Origin: Otatea glauca
Lineage: Eukaryota; Streptophyta; Magnoliopsida; Poales; Poaceae
NCBI GenBank assembly: GCA_036346275.1
Contig: CM070715.1
Location: forward strand, 75,875,667 to 75,939,666
Length of the DNA: 64,000 nucleotides
Direction: 5' to 3'
The position numbers and the translations under genes were made by a program. Shown here in pieces: positions 1 to 11,739 of this stretch. The notes under the pieces are model-generated. The model made no database searches and was not told the DNA's origin. It was given only the letters and a program-made list of their open reading frames with translations. The stretch's first letter is position 1, and each line of letters begins with the position of its first letter.

Positions 1-1650
1 ATGTAGGAAGGAAGCGGAGGAGAAGGAGGCCGAGAGAGAGAGGAAACGAGAGAGGACACGGCGTGCCAGAGAAGCCCCGCCGGAGGCATGGGCGAATGGG
101 AAGTGGCCTCAAAGCACTCAGTAGACGTCTGGTGTTAACTTTGGTTTTCCTTGTTCGTGGTACTCCTTTCAGTTTTAAGCCGTAATAAAGAGTGCGGCCT
201 ACCCTTCAAGTGTGTGCTCACTGTCCTCAACTAGCCTTAGAGAGGGAACCGATTGCATTTCCGGAGGGCTTGGATATGTCCTACTGCTCCAGTTGTCCCA
301 AATGATGTTATTTTTGTCCATCAAGATAGGTTATAGCATTTTAAGTTCATCAGATTTGATTTCATCGAGTTTGACCCTCGTTTGCGAAAGATACAGCCAT
401 TTTGATGTTTTACCGATTGCATGTTCGGACAACAAAAAAAATAGTGCAGCCTAAAGTGACATCTAAATATTTTTACATAATTTTAACCTATGCAAGCCCA
501 AGAATGCAATAAAACTAGTTCGGTCAAATTTTAAGGTCATTTAGACATTATTCTAACTACTTGAACAATGAATGCTATAAAGGGTTTAAACTAGCCATCT
601 TTGATTCAAAATGCAATCATATTATATATTTTTGCAAAAATGAAGTGCATAAGGTTGTAGTAACTTACTCTATTTATTTCATGATTTATGGATCAACACA
701 CAATGTAATTCCTTCACAATCCATAGTTAGAGCCTAGCATTCGAACTCAAATAAAATTATTTTTCTGCAAACAACACATAGATTTTTATTTTAGAAAGTA
801 ATTCCTCATTCCAAAATTTAAATTTAGAAATAAGTTTGATTTTATTTGGACACTCCTAGCAAAAGTTATGGGGTTCATATTAAAAAGGCATATAGTAATT
901 ACAAAAAATACTAAAAAAAATTTTTGTTTCTCCTGCAACCCCCTGTCGCCCCTGTCTCGGGCGATCGCCCCTGTCTCGGGTGACAGGGGGTCCACCTCTG
1001 ATCGACCAGCGGCTAGTGTAGCGGAGGCACATATCGCCGTATATGGGCGATCGCCCCATACACGGGCGACCGACGTCCATTTCTGCAAAATTTTCATCCC
1101 GACGCCTAGTTTTGAAAAAAAGAATAAAAATAAATATTAAAGAAAAAAATTCGTGGTATGGGTGCACCTCGTGCAGGGCCGTACCGGAGATATTGAGGGG
1201 GCCGCGATAAAATTAGAATTAGATCCTTGTAAGAAAAGGTAATTACAAAAATTAAAAAGAAACATTTGGTGCTATAATGTAATAGGATTGTTTTCTATCA
1301 CACCGATTCTTTAACTAGGGCAACTAAAATACAAATTACATCCTACCAAGGAAATGAAGCAAGGTCTCTCTAAACTACTTCTAGTTCTTGTTTTAAGTGA
1401 TATTTTTGACTTTTCATGGTTACCAAGATGTAACTTTGACCATACATTTTATAGTTGAGAGATGCTTCTATGCTTTTCTTTTTGAAAGTTGGACAAATAT
1501 TAAAGTATGAATGAAGGGTAGTAGGATTCCACGACATCACTTAAAAAAGAACGAAGATAATATATATCTAACAAATTGAGAGACACTTATAAGCAACATA
1601 AATGTCGCATGGAATAGCCTAAGTTGACGTAGCCTTAAATTAGAACATAT
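1..1650. other. Unassigned left-edge sequence
   Basis: No gene or complete mobile element is recognisable. The stretch is AT-rich except for a GC-rich block at about 930-1,085, which contains two GCGATCGC palindromes (961-968 and 1,047-1,054) embedded in larger inverted motifs. Open frames of 80-103 codons occur on both strands over the same bases, as expected of GC-rich filler, and none resembles a known protein. It may be the interior of the element whose LTR-like sequence starts at 1,651, but no coding domain supports that. Confidence 0.4.
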
Positions 1651-2561
1651 TGTTAGAAATTGGCCCATTGGGTGGTCTATTTCCTTTAATTTCAAAGCAT
1701 GCATGGTTTAGTACCATATTGCCTAGCCAAGTGGAGGAAAGGCAATTTAAAAGGTGGAGTCCTTGCCATCTCTTGAATAATGACACTTGGCATGAGAATG
1801 GCATAGGGTGTACAGTGGCTAAACACACACACGCACGCGCTCGCGCGTTCGCGTATTTTCGCGTGAAAATTCGCGTGACTTGTGACTTGCGACCGCGCCG
1901 CGTCGTAGTGTGTCTCTTGCCACTTCGAAATCACCTTTTGTTTTGCTGAACCTTGCAATTATCTCTCCATCAAATCTGTTTAAATGTGATTTAAACAACT
2001 CTTTCATTTCAGTGTAATTTTCATAAACACCGTCAGTTACTAGTGAGTTAATTTGACATTAAGCTGTCAGTTACTAGTAACTGCCATATTTAACTGACAT
2101 AATGTGGTCAGTTACTGTTGTGCATGTATATAAACTCCTGGAGACGTCCAGGACAGTGACACTGAATTCCTCCTTCATTCTTCCTTCTCATCTCTGAATT
2201 GCTGTACTGTTGTGTTGAGCTGTTGAACCTCGCTGGCCTTCCTCTTCGGCGTGCACCGTGAAGGAGGGTGAGCTCTATCTTCAAGCCTTTGCCGCATAGT
2301 TAACCTTCACGGGGCGGCAATAAGGTTTCTGGACAGCGTATCAGTGTGACCGCTCTGCGTCATCCTCAACGTCGACGACTTCCACGACTGTGTCTGCGCT
2401 GCTTCCTATTCTTCGGCAAGCCCGATTGTAAGTCGTTCGTGTGATAAATTGCATATTCGTGAAGAACAATGTGTTACCTGCTGTTTTTTTGCATCTCTAG
2501 TCTTTTGTTCCTTTTGCCTCAATATAAAATCTAGAATAAAAATATTGCGCATTTTTTAAAC
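1651..2561 (+). mobile_element. Probable Copia LTR, lone or truncated
   Basis: The segment starts TGTTAGAAATTGGCCC, a start typical of grass Copia LTRs, and ends in ...AAACA where SIRE gag sequence begins. A TATA-like box (TATATAAA, 2,127-2,134) is preceded by three copies of GTCAGTTACT (about 2,032, 2,066 and 2,107), which look like U3 enhancer repeats. No primer-binding site follows and the two flanks show no matching 5-bp duplication, so it is either a 3' LTR of an element lying to the left or a truncated copy. The right boundary is uncertain by a few bases because the gag sequence also reads AAACA there. Confidence 0.42.
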
Positions 2562-2774
2562 ATTAGTAGCTTGAGCGTCAAGATGTAGGCATTTCCTCTC
2601 TCCTTCAGTTGGAGCAACTTCATTCAATGGAGAGGAAAAGCCGACATCTACGATCCACCATATTTGGGGGCTCATGGATTTAAAATGAGAAGTCATAATT
2701 AATTTCCATGAAGCATAATTTTTGCCATCTAGCACAAGTGGATTATGTGAGTGCACTAATCCTCTAGTCGGCAT
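2556..2774 (-). pseudogene. Copia (SIRE-type) gag, N-terminal fragment
   Basis: Read on the - strand, the frame encodes the first ~72 residues of a SIRE/Maximus-type gag, with the hallmark stretch G-K-N-Y-A-S-W-K near residue 20 and an M-S-P-Q-I-W-W block. The same segment recurs on the + strand at about 23,650-23,870 in the large element, which gave the alignment. Homology stops abruptly at about 2,557, where an unrelated LTR-like sequence begins, so only the start of gag survives. It lies just inside the LTR at 2,832-5,378, as expected for the 5' end of an element transcribed leftward. Confidence 0.75.
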
Positions 2775-2817
2775 CTTTTACTCTCTAAACGGTTAAGTCT
2801 AATAAAGGAGAGACCTT

Positions 2818-2831
2818 GCACTGATACCAAT
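2818..2831 (-). promoter_or_regulatory. Retrotransposon primer-binding site
   Basis: On the - strand this reads ATTGGTATCAGTGC directly after the LTR end. It is the initiator-methionine tRNA complement typical of Copia elements (consensus TGGTATCAGAGC), with one altered base. It fixes the orientation of the element and the LTR boundary. Confidence 0.8.
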
Positions 2832-5378
2832 TGAAAGGACAGGGGATGTCGCCTAGAGGGGGGGTGAATAGGCGAATTAAAAAAACTTTGTAACTAAATG
2901 CAGCGGAATAAAAAATTTGCAGCTAAATAAAATCTCCCGAGGGTCTAAGTCCGGAGTGTCCGGGATTTTTATCCGGATACTCCGAAATATCCGGACTGTC
3001 CGGGTTCAGGAGTCCGGATACTCCGGATTGGATCCGAGGGACTCAGACCGGAGTGTCCGGGACTTATCTTCGGATACTCCGAAATGTCCGGACTATCCGG
3101 GTTCAGAAGTTCGGATACTCCGGATTTAAGACCTCGAAATGAGATTTTAAATCCCTGCAATTTTTCAACAATCTACTTGAATACAAAAGATCTAAATGCT
3201 ATCAGGCACATGGGGATGATGAATATCTAGAGCCAAACACAACAATAGAGTAGATCGGGCAATTTCAAGATTCAAAATCAAATACTAAAGCATGAGTAAG
3301 AAGCAAACTTGGAGACGATGATTTTTCACCCGAAGTTCGGATCCTTGAGGGGATCCTACGTCTCCGTTGAGGCGGCTCGGTCACACTTGAGTCGGGGTCT
3401 CTTTCAACCCTCTTCCTCCCGGTGTTGCACAAATGCACTCGCGGTCTTCACTCCTTTGATTCCTTCCCTTACGGAGGCGGAATCGACCTTCACAAACTTC
3501 CCATGGCCAACCACACAAAGCTCCGGTGGCTCGTAGGCGACCTCCTAGCCGTCTAGGAGTCCTCAACCTCCAAGAGTAACAAATGCTCACGAAGAACAAG
3601 CTTGGAGATGAAATCAAGTGCTCAATCAACTCAAATCTCACTCAACCTAGCACCTCACTCCTCAAACTCTCCCCAACCCTTCTCACAAGGGGATCACTTA
3701 GATCTAAGGGTAAAGAGGTGTTTTGGGGGCTCAAGAACAAGGGTATAGCACCTCTAATCTACAGGGTAAAAGCCTCTTTGAAGTGGGAAGAAGGGGCTTT
3801 AAATAGAGGTCCCAAAAAACTAGCCGTTGGAAACAGTGCCCACAACCGGAGACTCGGAAAAAACCGGATACTCGGATTGGTGAGAGCAGCCACGAGGGTG
3901 TCAACCCGGAATATCCGGATTGAATATCCGGATACTCCGGATTGCACCAGCCAGCCCGATTTAAAACGAGCATAACTTTTCACTCCGGACTCCGATTTCA
4001 GTGATTTTGGACTCTATCAAAAGCTAAGAACGAGGGCTACACAACTAACAAGGTCTCACTACCCAAAACTCAAAGGATAAATACAGATTTCACAAAGAAT
4101 CCAAGGGAGACCTACAACTCTCACTTTCCGGCACCACCAACACCACTCTCTTTCTAAGATTCACAAGGATGGATCACTTGAGCACTTGACACATCTAAAA
4201 GTCATTCGACATCGCATCCCTCTTAATAGTACGGCAATCCTTAGACTCAAAATAAATCAAAGATAATATAAGTCTAGAAATAGTCACTTGCCGTCTTCTT
4301 TCTTGATGTCGATGCATGAAGACCTTCACCATATAATTGATGACATCTTCGCCTTGTCCAACTCGACTCGATTCACCTCATGAGACTCTCGTCCTATCAA
4401 CCTTGACTTGATCATCCTCTCTGACGATCTCCACGCCAAGTCGCTCTTGACTTAGTCCTCAACTCTTGGTGACACCGCCATCTTGTTGACCTCGGCTTAA
4501 TGATCATCCTCCAAGATATCTTGGTCATCATACACATACGGGACCTAATTCTTTCCAAATTACTCATGAAAGACATTAGTCCCAAAAGCTCAATAGATAT
4601 GAATAAATTGATATTTGTGAACAGTTGATTTCAACAAGTGTTTCATATAAGGAAGCACAACATAAATGGAAACACTTGACATAATAAATGTTCTCTACTA
4701 AGTACATCATGATGAATATGTAATTGATCTATATGCACTAGAGAGATATATAATTGCCAATATGATGAATCAATTAAATCATGGCAAGGATCACAATCTT
4801 TACTTAAATGAAGCACATGATAGAATATACACGAATTGTACATGTGCAAATAATATTTGGAATAAGAGTGAATATGTGATCCAACACTAGATTAAACTTC
4901 ACTAAGAGAATTGCATGAGAAGATATACAACTAAAACATGCATGCACCAAGTCAATCTATAGCAATATGAAGTTTAACTCTAGTTAATACATGCATACTA
5001 AAAACAAAGCACATAATGAACTCAAATGAATATATATGCACAAATAAATATGACATGAACCAATGTGCATATATATAATCAATATGCTACTTGGAGTTCA
5101 CTATGCATTTGCACAAAAGGAATGCAATAACAAATATAGAATAGATACCAAAATTGCATACCTTATCTTTGCTTAACCATCCTACTTGATTTTCCTCTAA
5201 ATAGATGAGACTGATACTCAACTAGGCAATAACAAGTTAGTCTCATACCAATATAATCATATTAGAGGTTTGTCATTTGTTAAGCACTAAGTTAAGCATT
5301 TACTTAATTGTATAGATTGTCATTATGAGTGTTTGTCATTAATCACCAAAATAACATAAGTGCCTAGATGCACTTTCA
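2832..5378 (-). repeat. 5' LTR of a SIRE-type Copia element
   Basis: The LTR has inverted termini TGAAAG...CTTTCA. On the - strand it begins TGAAAGTGCATCTAGG, the classic SIRE/Maximus LTR start, and ends next to the primer-binding site at 2,831. It is 2,547 bp long. It contains a tandem 97-bp duplication rich in TCCGGATACTCCGG motifs (2,942-3,130) and a further cluster of the same motif at 3,845-3,950. Only this LTR and the start of gag remain; the rest of the element is missing on the left. Confidence 0.8.
2942..3130. repeat. Tandem 97-bp repeat with TCCGGATACTCCGG motifs
   Basis: Two consecutive ~97-bp units (the CCGGAGTGTC starts are at 2,951 and 3,048) each hold several partly palindromic TCCGGA/ACTCCG elements. 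It lies within the SIRE LTR. Copies differ at a handful of positions, so the duplication is not recent. Confidence 0.75.
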
Positions 5379-5857
5379 CATGCTTAATTAGAAGATTAAC
5401 ATACTAATTAAAGTTAATCCACAAAATGAGGTCCCTCTAAAGTGGGGGCCCTATGCAGATGCTCACTCTGCACAAGCTTCATATACGTCCCTGACCTCGT
5501 GGGGCGGTCGGTTGTACTCGCGCCACGAACTAGCGTTGTCAATCGGATAATGAAAAGGCATGAGGCGATAGTTGATAATAGAAGGAATAAGTCCATATTA
5601 CATCCCTAAACTATTAAAAAAATCTAAATAACTTCCTAAACTATATAAATAGTTATTTAACACCCGCATCTATTAAAATTATATTAATTAATACACTATG
5701 ATGGTTTTGTCTGGTGGTTTTGTAGACGTAGAATGTTACAAGGATGTTTTGGCCACATGGGCATGCACAGGTCGCAGGGGGTTGTCGTTGTCGTGCCGCC
5801 TCAGCAATAGCCACTCTCTTCTCGTGCGGAAGCACAACAAGGTCACACTGCCTTCTT
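5379..5857. other. Unassigned spacer between two Copia elements
   Basis: AT-rich sequence with no supported gene. Overlapping 60-codon frames on both strands at 5,650-5,880 have no recognisable protein. The last five bases (TTCTT) are the left target duplication of the Copia element that follows. Confidence 0.4.
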
Positions 5858-6361
5858 TGTTAAATATGGTGACTAATATCTAATCTTTTAGGATTTGAAA
5901 AGGTGTACTAGATTAATTTTAATAGGAGAGGGATTCCTATTTGATGTGGATGAGAACTAGGGAGGCTATATAAACCTAGGGGGTTGTCGGAGAACCCAAG
6001 CAACCAAGAAGTCACAAGCCAACTCATGCAGAGCAAGAGGTGCATGAGAGAATTAGAGGTTAGTTTATTCTTTAGCACTAGATTCTTGTATAGGGTAAAA
6101 ATCCGAGGGTCCTCAAAGATTCAAGAGCTTATGAAAGAACAATAATCCCTTGTACTCTTTTGAGATTGTGCTTAAAGAATTTGCGGTCGGCTTCGTCAAA
6201 TCTTTCTCTCTTGTCGTGGTTACTTCAACGTCGTTAGTTTGGTTCTCCCTACGAGATTCATCTGCTTTGTTCTTGAGACTGTTAATGCTCGTGCCTTATC
6301 TCACAAAACTCTGATCTGATCCGAAGATGCGGTGCATAAGAAGGTATATCAGAGTATAACA
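5858..6361 (+). repeat. 5' LTR of the short Copia element
   Basis: 504 bp, TG...CA, with TATA box near 5,965, and directly followed by the primer-binding site. It differs from the 3' copy at many positions, which indicates considerable age. Confidence 0.85.
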
Positions 6362-6441
6362 AGTGGTATCAGAGCCAAGGCCGGATTAATTAGATTTGTG
6401 ATAAGGTCAGTAAAGCATCAAGTGGCATAAAATCAAGATTG

Positions 6442-7482
6442 ATGTTGACGATGTGGAATCAAGTAGAGAAATTTAACGGCGGAGGAAATTTCAGCGTGTG
6501 GCAATATGTGGTGAAGAATGTCCTTGTCCAACAAGAGTTAATCGCTGCACTTAAAAGGGACAAATTAGAAAAGATGTCTACTTAAGACTTGAAAGTGATG
6601 GAGCGGAAGGTTGTCACTACAATCCGTCTATATCTCTTCGATGAGCGACAACTGTACAGGTTGCTCATAGAAAAAGGTACACGATTCGTTGACCATCTCA
6701 ATGTCTTCAACAAGTTTATCACATAACTGATTAGTGTGGATGAGAAAATTAAGGAGAATAATAAAGTCGTCACGCTGGCATCATCTCTACCACCATCATG
6801 GGAGTAATTGGTGATGAATATTCTCGTTGGAAAAAACACTTTCAACTTCAACGAGGCAGGTGCATATCTATTGGAGGGGAGTCCTTGAAAAAGCCATCCG
6901 AATCTTCATCCTTAGGTGATCAAGCATTAGCTGCAGTAGGTATTGCAGTAAAAAGAGTTATAGGAAGAAGGGCAAGAGTAAGGATACACGTGTATGCTAT
7001 CTATGTGACGAGGAAAGTTATATGATAAAGGACTGTTCGAGTTTGAAGCAAATGAAGGGTGCATGCTCAATAGCGGTAGCAAAAGATGATTCGGAATACT
7101 TGTCGTCAGTCAACCAAGTACTTCTCATGGATAGATATTAGATTCAGGTTGTTGCTTCCATATATGTTCGGCGAGGGAGATGTTTGATGAAGGATCTCCA
7201 CGCCCGACATATGAAATTGTTCACTTAGATGATTGCAATGAGTATGCAATTATTGAGGTAGGAACAATTACATTGAAGATGTATGATGGAGCACATCACA
7301 CATTGACAGGAATTCGGTATGTTTCCAATATAAAGAAGAATCTAATATCTGTGAGGTTGCTTTAACTCGAAGGTTGTGAGGTATCACTTCGAGGTGGAGT
7401 CATGCGAGTTACTTGAAAAGGGCGGGTAATCATGAAAAGTATATGGAGCAATGGAGGATACCATTTGATAGGTAAACCAAAA
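6442..7482 (+). pseudogene. Copia gag to gag-pre-integrase remnant
   Basis: Starting at the ATG at 6,442, the frame reads a Copia gag (K-F-N-G-G-G-N-F-S-V-W-Q, then the helical UBN2-type domain) interrupted by at least three in-frame stops. A zinc-knuckle remnant follows near 7,000-7,030 (C-x2-C ... C), in which the histidine position is occupied by tyrosine. The segment at 7,180-7,365 matches the protease/gag-pre-integrase region (L-T-G-I-R-Y-V-S-N-I-K-K-N-L-I-S-V). Sequence from 7,500 to 7,960 has no identifiable domain. The product would be non-functional. Confidence 0.75.
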
Positions 7483-7961
7483 GGAAGGGCGACAAATATG
7501 AGGTCTGAAAACAATCTTGATCAGGAGAAGGAAACCGTTTCGTCAACGGTAGGTAATCAGATCTCAATTGCGGTTATGTGCAGATTTGCAAAGACAGTTG
7601 CAAAATTTAATAGACGTGAAGGCAAAGATGCGAGCTATTAGAGGAAAGAAGACGCGGCGGGACCAACCACGTAGTACCATCAAGAAGGTGGGACTTAGAG
7701 TCGTAATAAACCTATGGTATGGAGGGCTGTAGGAACAAGAGTTATGGTTAACTAAACTACACAAAGAATGGTCTCTCTGGTGGAGGGTTCGAATGGCCAA
7801 GTCCGAACACCAGCACGACATTGCGGTGATGTGCATAAGCCCCTATGGTGAGGGGCACTCCCAAAGGTGGGAAGAAAAAAGAAAAATGCATAGCTGACTT
7901 GGAGCGAGTTCTTGGAGGAGCATAGTGACTTCAATGGATAAGAGTACGTCAAGGTGGAGAT

Positions 7962-8479
7962 CGTTAAATATGGTAACTCATATCTAGCCTTTTAGGATTT
8001 GGAAATATGTACTAGATGAATCCTAATAGGATTAGGATTCTAATTGGAGTAAGATTCCTATTTACTTTGGAGGAGAACTAGAGATGCTATATAAAACCTA
8101 GTGAGTGGTCATGGAGAACCCAAGCAATCAAGAAGCAATAAGCTAGCTCATCTAGAGCAAGAGGTGCATAAGAGAATTCGAGGTTAGGTTATTCTTTAGC
8201 ACAAGATTCTTGTATAGGGCAAGGATCCGAGGGTCCTAAAAGGTTCAAGAAGTGAGAGAGCAACAATCACTTGTATTCTTTTGAGGTTGTGCTTAAAAAT
8301 TTACTGTCGGCTTTGCCAAATCTTTCTCTCTCATCGTGGTTGCTTCAACATCGTTATTTTGGTTCTCTCTACGAGATTCATCTGCTTTGTTTTTGAGACC
8401 GTGCACGCTCGTGCCTTATCTCATAAAACTCTAATTTGATCCGATGGCTACTATGCATAAGGGATATCATATTATAACA
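7962..8479 (+). repeat. 3' LTR of the short Copia element
   Basis: 518 bp, matching 5,858-6,361. Its first base pair is changed (CG instead of TG). It ends TATAACA, followed by TTATT, the right target duplication. Confidence 0.83.
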
Positions 8480-8675
8480 TTATTCTCCTCCTCCCCTTCT
8501 TCCTTCCCATCCCCTTCCCTGAAGCCTGCCGCCAAACCTTCAGCATCGTTGTTGAACCCTAAGGTGAGGAAGCACCCTCTCGCCATGCCCTCCCCTTCCC
8601 CTCCCAATCTGCATCCGCCATTGCCCCCGCCTCTCTCTCTCTCTTTTTCTCTCGCTCGCTCACGCCACCCACCCT
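8480..8675. other. Pre-insertion target sequence, left part
   Basis: Pyrimidine-rich sequence between two retrotransposons. It was contiguous with 32,004 onward before the large Copia element inserted, as the ACCCT/ACCTT flanks show. A short proline/serine-rich frame runs through it, but no gene can be assigned. Confidence 0.5.
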
Positions 8676-9930
8676 TGTAAGTTCAAGCTCTATTAGCTTT
8701 GGTGATTGGTTTTATATTAAAGTTTAATCCTTGTTTAATGACAAATCTAATCATTATGAGACTAACATGTTAATTGAGCTTCATTTTTATTAGTCTCAAA
8801 TTTGGATTGAAAATGGAAAACCCAAGGTACGCACTCGTATTCATTTCAATTGTCTTAATGCATACTTAGGATTCAAGTTAAAAGATAAACTCTTCTATTG
8901 CCTTAGTCTAAATATGTGCATTATGTTTTCAAATCTATGTATACATGAATGCACACATCTAGGGGGAGTTGATAATTTAACTTGATGTTTCAATTGTATT
9001 GATCCATGTCCTCTTGCTAAATAACATATAAAGGATCAAGACTTTGAAACAATCTTTTGAGTATATATATAACTTGTGTAGTTGTAGTATACTCATGTTA
9101 ATATGGAATAAACTCAAATACTATCTAAGATTAATTATGTGCATATTGATTCCATGTTCAATTAGTTATATGCACATACTTAATGGAGTTTGTTCTATAG
9201 TTGATGGTCTAAATGTATTGATCTCTTTCCATCACTCAAACATATTGGATCATTACTAACCATCATATTCAGTATATGAAACTTGTGTAGTTATGTATAC
9301 TCATGTCAATTTAATTGAGTTTAAATTGTGTTTGATTGTCTTTCAATCAATCAAAGAACATTTCATCATGTGTTGATAGTGTCTCTATGTTGATTAAGGA
9401 CAAGCCGAAAGTTCTTGAGTATAATGAAGCATTAGTTGCATCAAAATACTCAAGACACAATAAATCATTCATATTGATTTGGGTTGTGCTCAATCGATCT
9501 GGAGGCATCCATTATGTGTTAATGGAGTGCGGTGATGATTGAGACAACCGTGTTTGTTGGACTAACATCTTCCATGAGTTGTGAAGTAGGTTGAGTCTAA
9601 AAAAATGAAGAATTGAGAACGAGAAGTCATCATGTGTTGATGAGCATCAAGAGGTGATCTCGAAGTGAAGAGAAGAGCTACAAGATTCATCATGTGGTGA
9701 TGAACAAAAAGAAGAAGATTCAATCCTGGAGAGAAGATGATTGGATATTATAAATGCTCCAAGTGGATCGCTGGAGGCAAAGGTATAACTAGCAAGGGTT
9801 AAGGATGTGTTCCTAGTCTTTTACCGGTCTCGGTGCTTGGTTGAGAGACCGGGTTGCTAGTTAGGTGCCGTACTATTAAGAGGTGTTAAGCCTTTTAGCT
9901 TGAGCTTCATCATGTGTTGATGAACTCAAT

Positions 9931-10356
9931 CCAGTTTACTCTAGCTCACTCTTTTGATTGGTTTTTGCATGGATCTAATCATTTGGTATGTGTTGCGAAT
10001 GGATGAAGCTCATGCATTGTATTTTGCATGAGCTAAGTATTTGCATGTGTTGCAAATAAGGGAGCTCATGCTTGCTTCTTATTGAATCTTAATTGAATTG
10101 GTTTCTGCATGAAGCTATAGATTTGCATGTGTTACAAAAGGGAGATAGCTTTTGCAATGTTGTTTATGTGGTTATTGCTTAGAGCTAAGTTTTGCATGTG
10201 TTGCAAAAGGAGAGAGCTCAAGCAATTTGGTTTAAAGTGGTTGCATGGCGCTAGAGATTTGCATATATTGCAAATAGAGAGCTCATGCACTCGAGTTTGA
10301 TTTGGTTGTTTGTATGGAGCTAGGTATCTGCACATGTTGCAAATGGAGAGCTCATG
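9931..10356 (+). repeat. Periodic GCATGTGTTGCAAAT repeats inside the LTR
   Basis: Degenerate units of about 69 bp, each with GCATGTGTTGCAAAT followed by GAGCTCATGC, fill this part of the LTR. In the 3' LTR the same units start near 29,931, 29,988, 30,070, 30,139, 30,206 and 30,275. A related motif (TTTGCAAATGTGTTTTGCAAA) continues in 21,935-22,380 and 30,400-30,800. Confidence 0.7.
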
Positions 10357-10888
10357 TGTCGACTTTTGTAGTCGGCAATAAATTTATGGGGCAGGCGCTA
10401 GATCTCAAACTCTAAGGTCACACAAGACAAGGGTTTAGACAGGTTCAGGCTCTCACGGAGGAAATAATACCCTAATCCTGTGTGTTGGGATTATATGGAT
10501 CTCTTGGATCTAAGATCGCTCAAAACGCAATGTGCTCTGGGCGAAAGGCAATGTATGTGTGTTGAGGCGATTGCTCGATGCCTATGTTGTTGCCCGCCCT
10601 CTCCCTTATATAGCGGGGGTGGGGCGGCTTACAGAGTCCTGATCGGTTACTAGATTCTAGTCGATTACAGGATAGAGTTTACATCTTTATCTACCCTATT
10701 AACGACTCGGATTACAACCGTATCTTTTATATCTAAATACGTATTCAACTATCTATAGGATGTGCCCCCTTCCATACGGCAGCAAGGCTTGGTGCGTGAT
10801 TCATTCTTTGGGCCTTCTATTTGGGTCTGTCGTCTCCTTAACTGACACTGAGCCTGTCATGAGGGTACCTGGTTCCATATATTCCACA
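10357..10888 (-). repeat. 3' LTR of the Gypsy element
   Basis: 532 bp. On the - strand it starts TGTGGAATATATGG and ends AGTCGACA, with a TATA box (GCTATATAAGGG) near 10,610. The adjoining bases 10,889-10,899, read on the - strand, give CGGGGGCTAC, the polypurine tract. Confidence 0.88.
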
Positions 10889-11739
10889 GTAGCCCCCGAG
10901 TGATTCATGATCCGATTGCTACATTTTTATCCGGGCCTTGATTCTGGATCAACATCTCTAGCTTCCAGCGTAAACCTCCGACTGATTTCTCTTTTGATTT
11001 GAGCGCTTTTCTTTGCAGCAAGGGGATTATGAAGGACTCGAATATAACCCCCGTTTTTTATTATAATCTTCTGTCTCGTAGGTTTATTGCGGGTGACTTC
11101 ATGAATTTAACCCATATTTCAGATGTGGATTAGATACCTCTTCCCGCTCGAAGCGAAACCTTAATTCTCTTCGTGGTTCAATACTGGACGATCTTCAAGA
11201 CTGTTTTGGTTTTCTGTGTCAACCCCTTCTCCGAAAACTCCTTTGGCTTCTGAAACTATATTAACTCCAAGTCTCCTAGGCTTCTGATGTCTTCATATCT
11301 TCGCATTTACTTCAACCTCATCGCATTGGCTATAAAAGGTGAACCAACGCTTATAGATTGCATTCCTTCGCGCTTAGTTCTCCATCTCCTTGCTCTAAGC
11401 TCCACCCTTTTTTCCGAGGGACCTCCATGGCGACCAAGACTACGATCTTGCTGAAGAATGGGCGCTTTTCGACCTCGCCATGGCGGTGTGGGCAGAGGAT
11501 AAGGCCACCGCCCTCGACCGCGTCGCCGTCGACACCTTCCTGGAGATCTTCCCCGTCCTTTACAGGGCTAGGGAGGCTCTTGTGGAGGCGCTCGGCCGCG
11601 TGCGCCGGGGAGAAGTTTAGGGCCCTATAAATATAATACTTTCCCAGGCATAATGCTTGGTGAACTTTGTATATATAATAAAGTAGTACCTTTTCCAAGC
11701 ATTTTTCCATGATTGTCGTTTAGACGTAGCTTGAACCCA

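Larger units (their letters stand above)
5858..8479 (+). mobile_element. Short degenerate Copia element with two LTRs
   Basis: Two direct repeats of about 510 bp (5,858-6,361 and 7,962-8,479) flank 1.6 kb. The 5' LTR ends TATAACA and is followed at 6,362 by AGTGGTATCAGAGCC, a methionine-tRNA primer-binding site. A purine tract (AAGGTGGAGAT) precedes the 3' LTR. The flanks TTCTT and TTATT are a target duplication with one change. Both LTRs hold a TATA box (GGCTATATAAA). Only gag and the gag-pre-integrase region remain inside; reverse transcriptase and the integrase core are absent, so it is non-autonomous. Confidence 0.85.

Noticed and set aside
1650..2007. Overlapping frames on both strands in the LTR-like segment
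   Set aside because: They mirror each other over the same bases and have no domain; the segment is better explained as an LTR.
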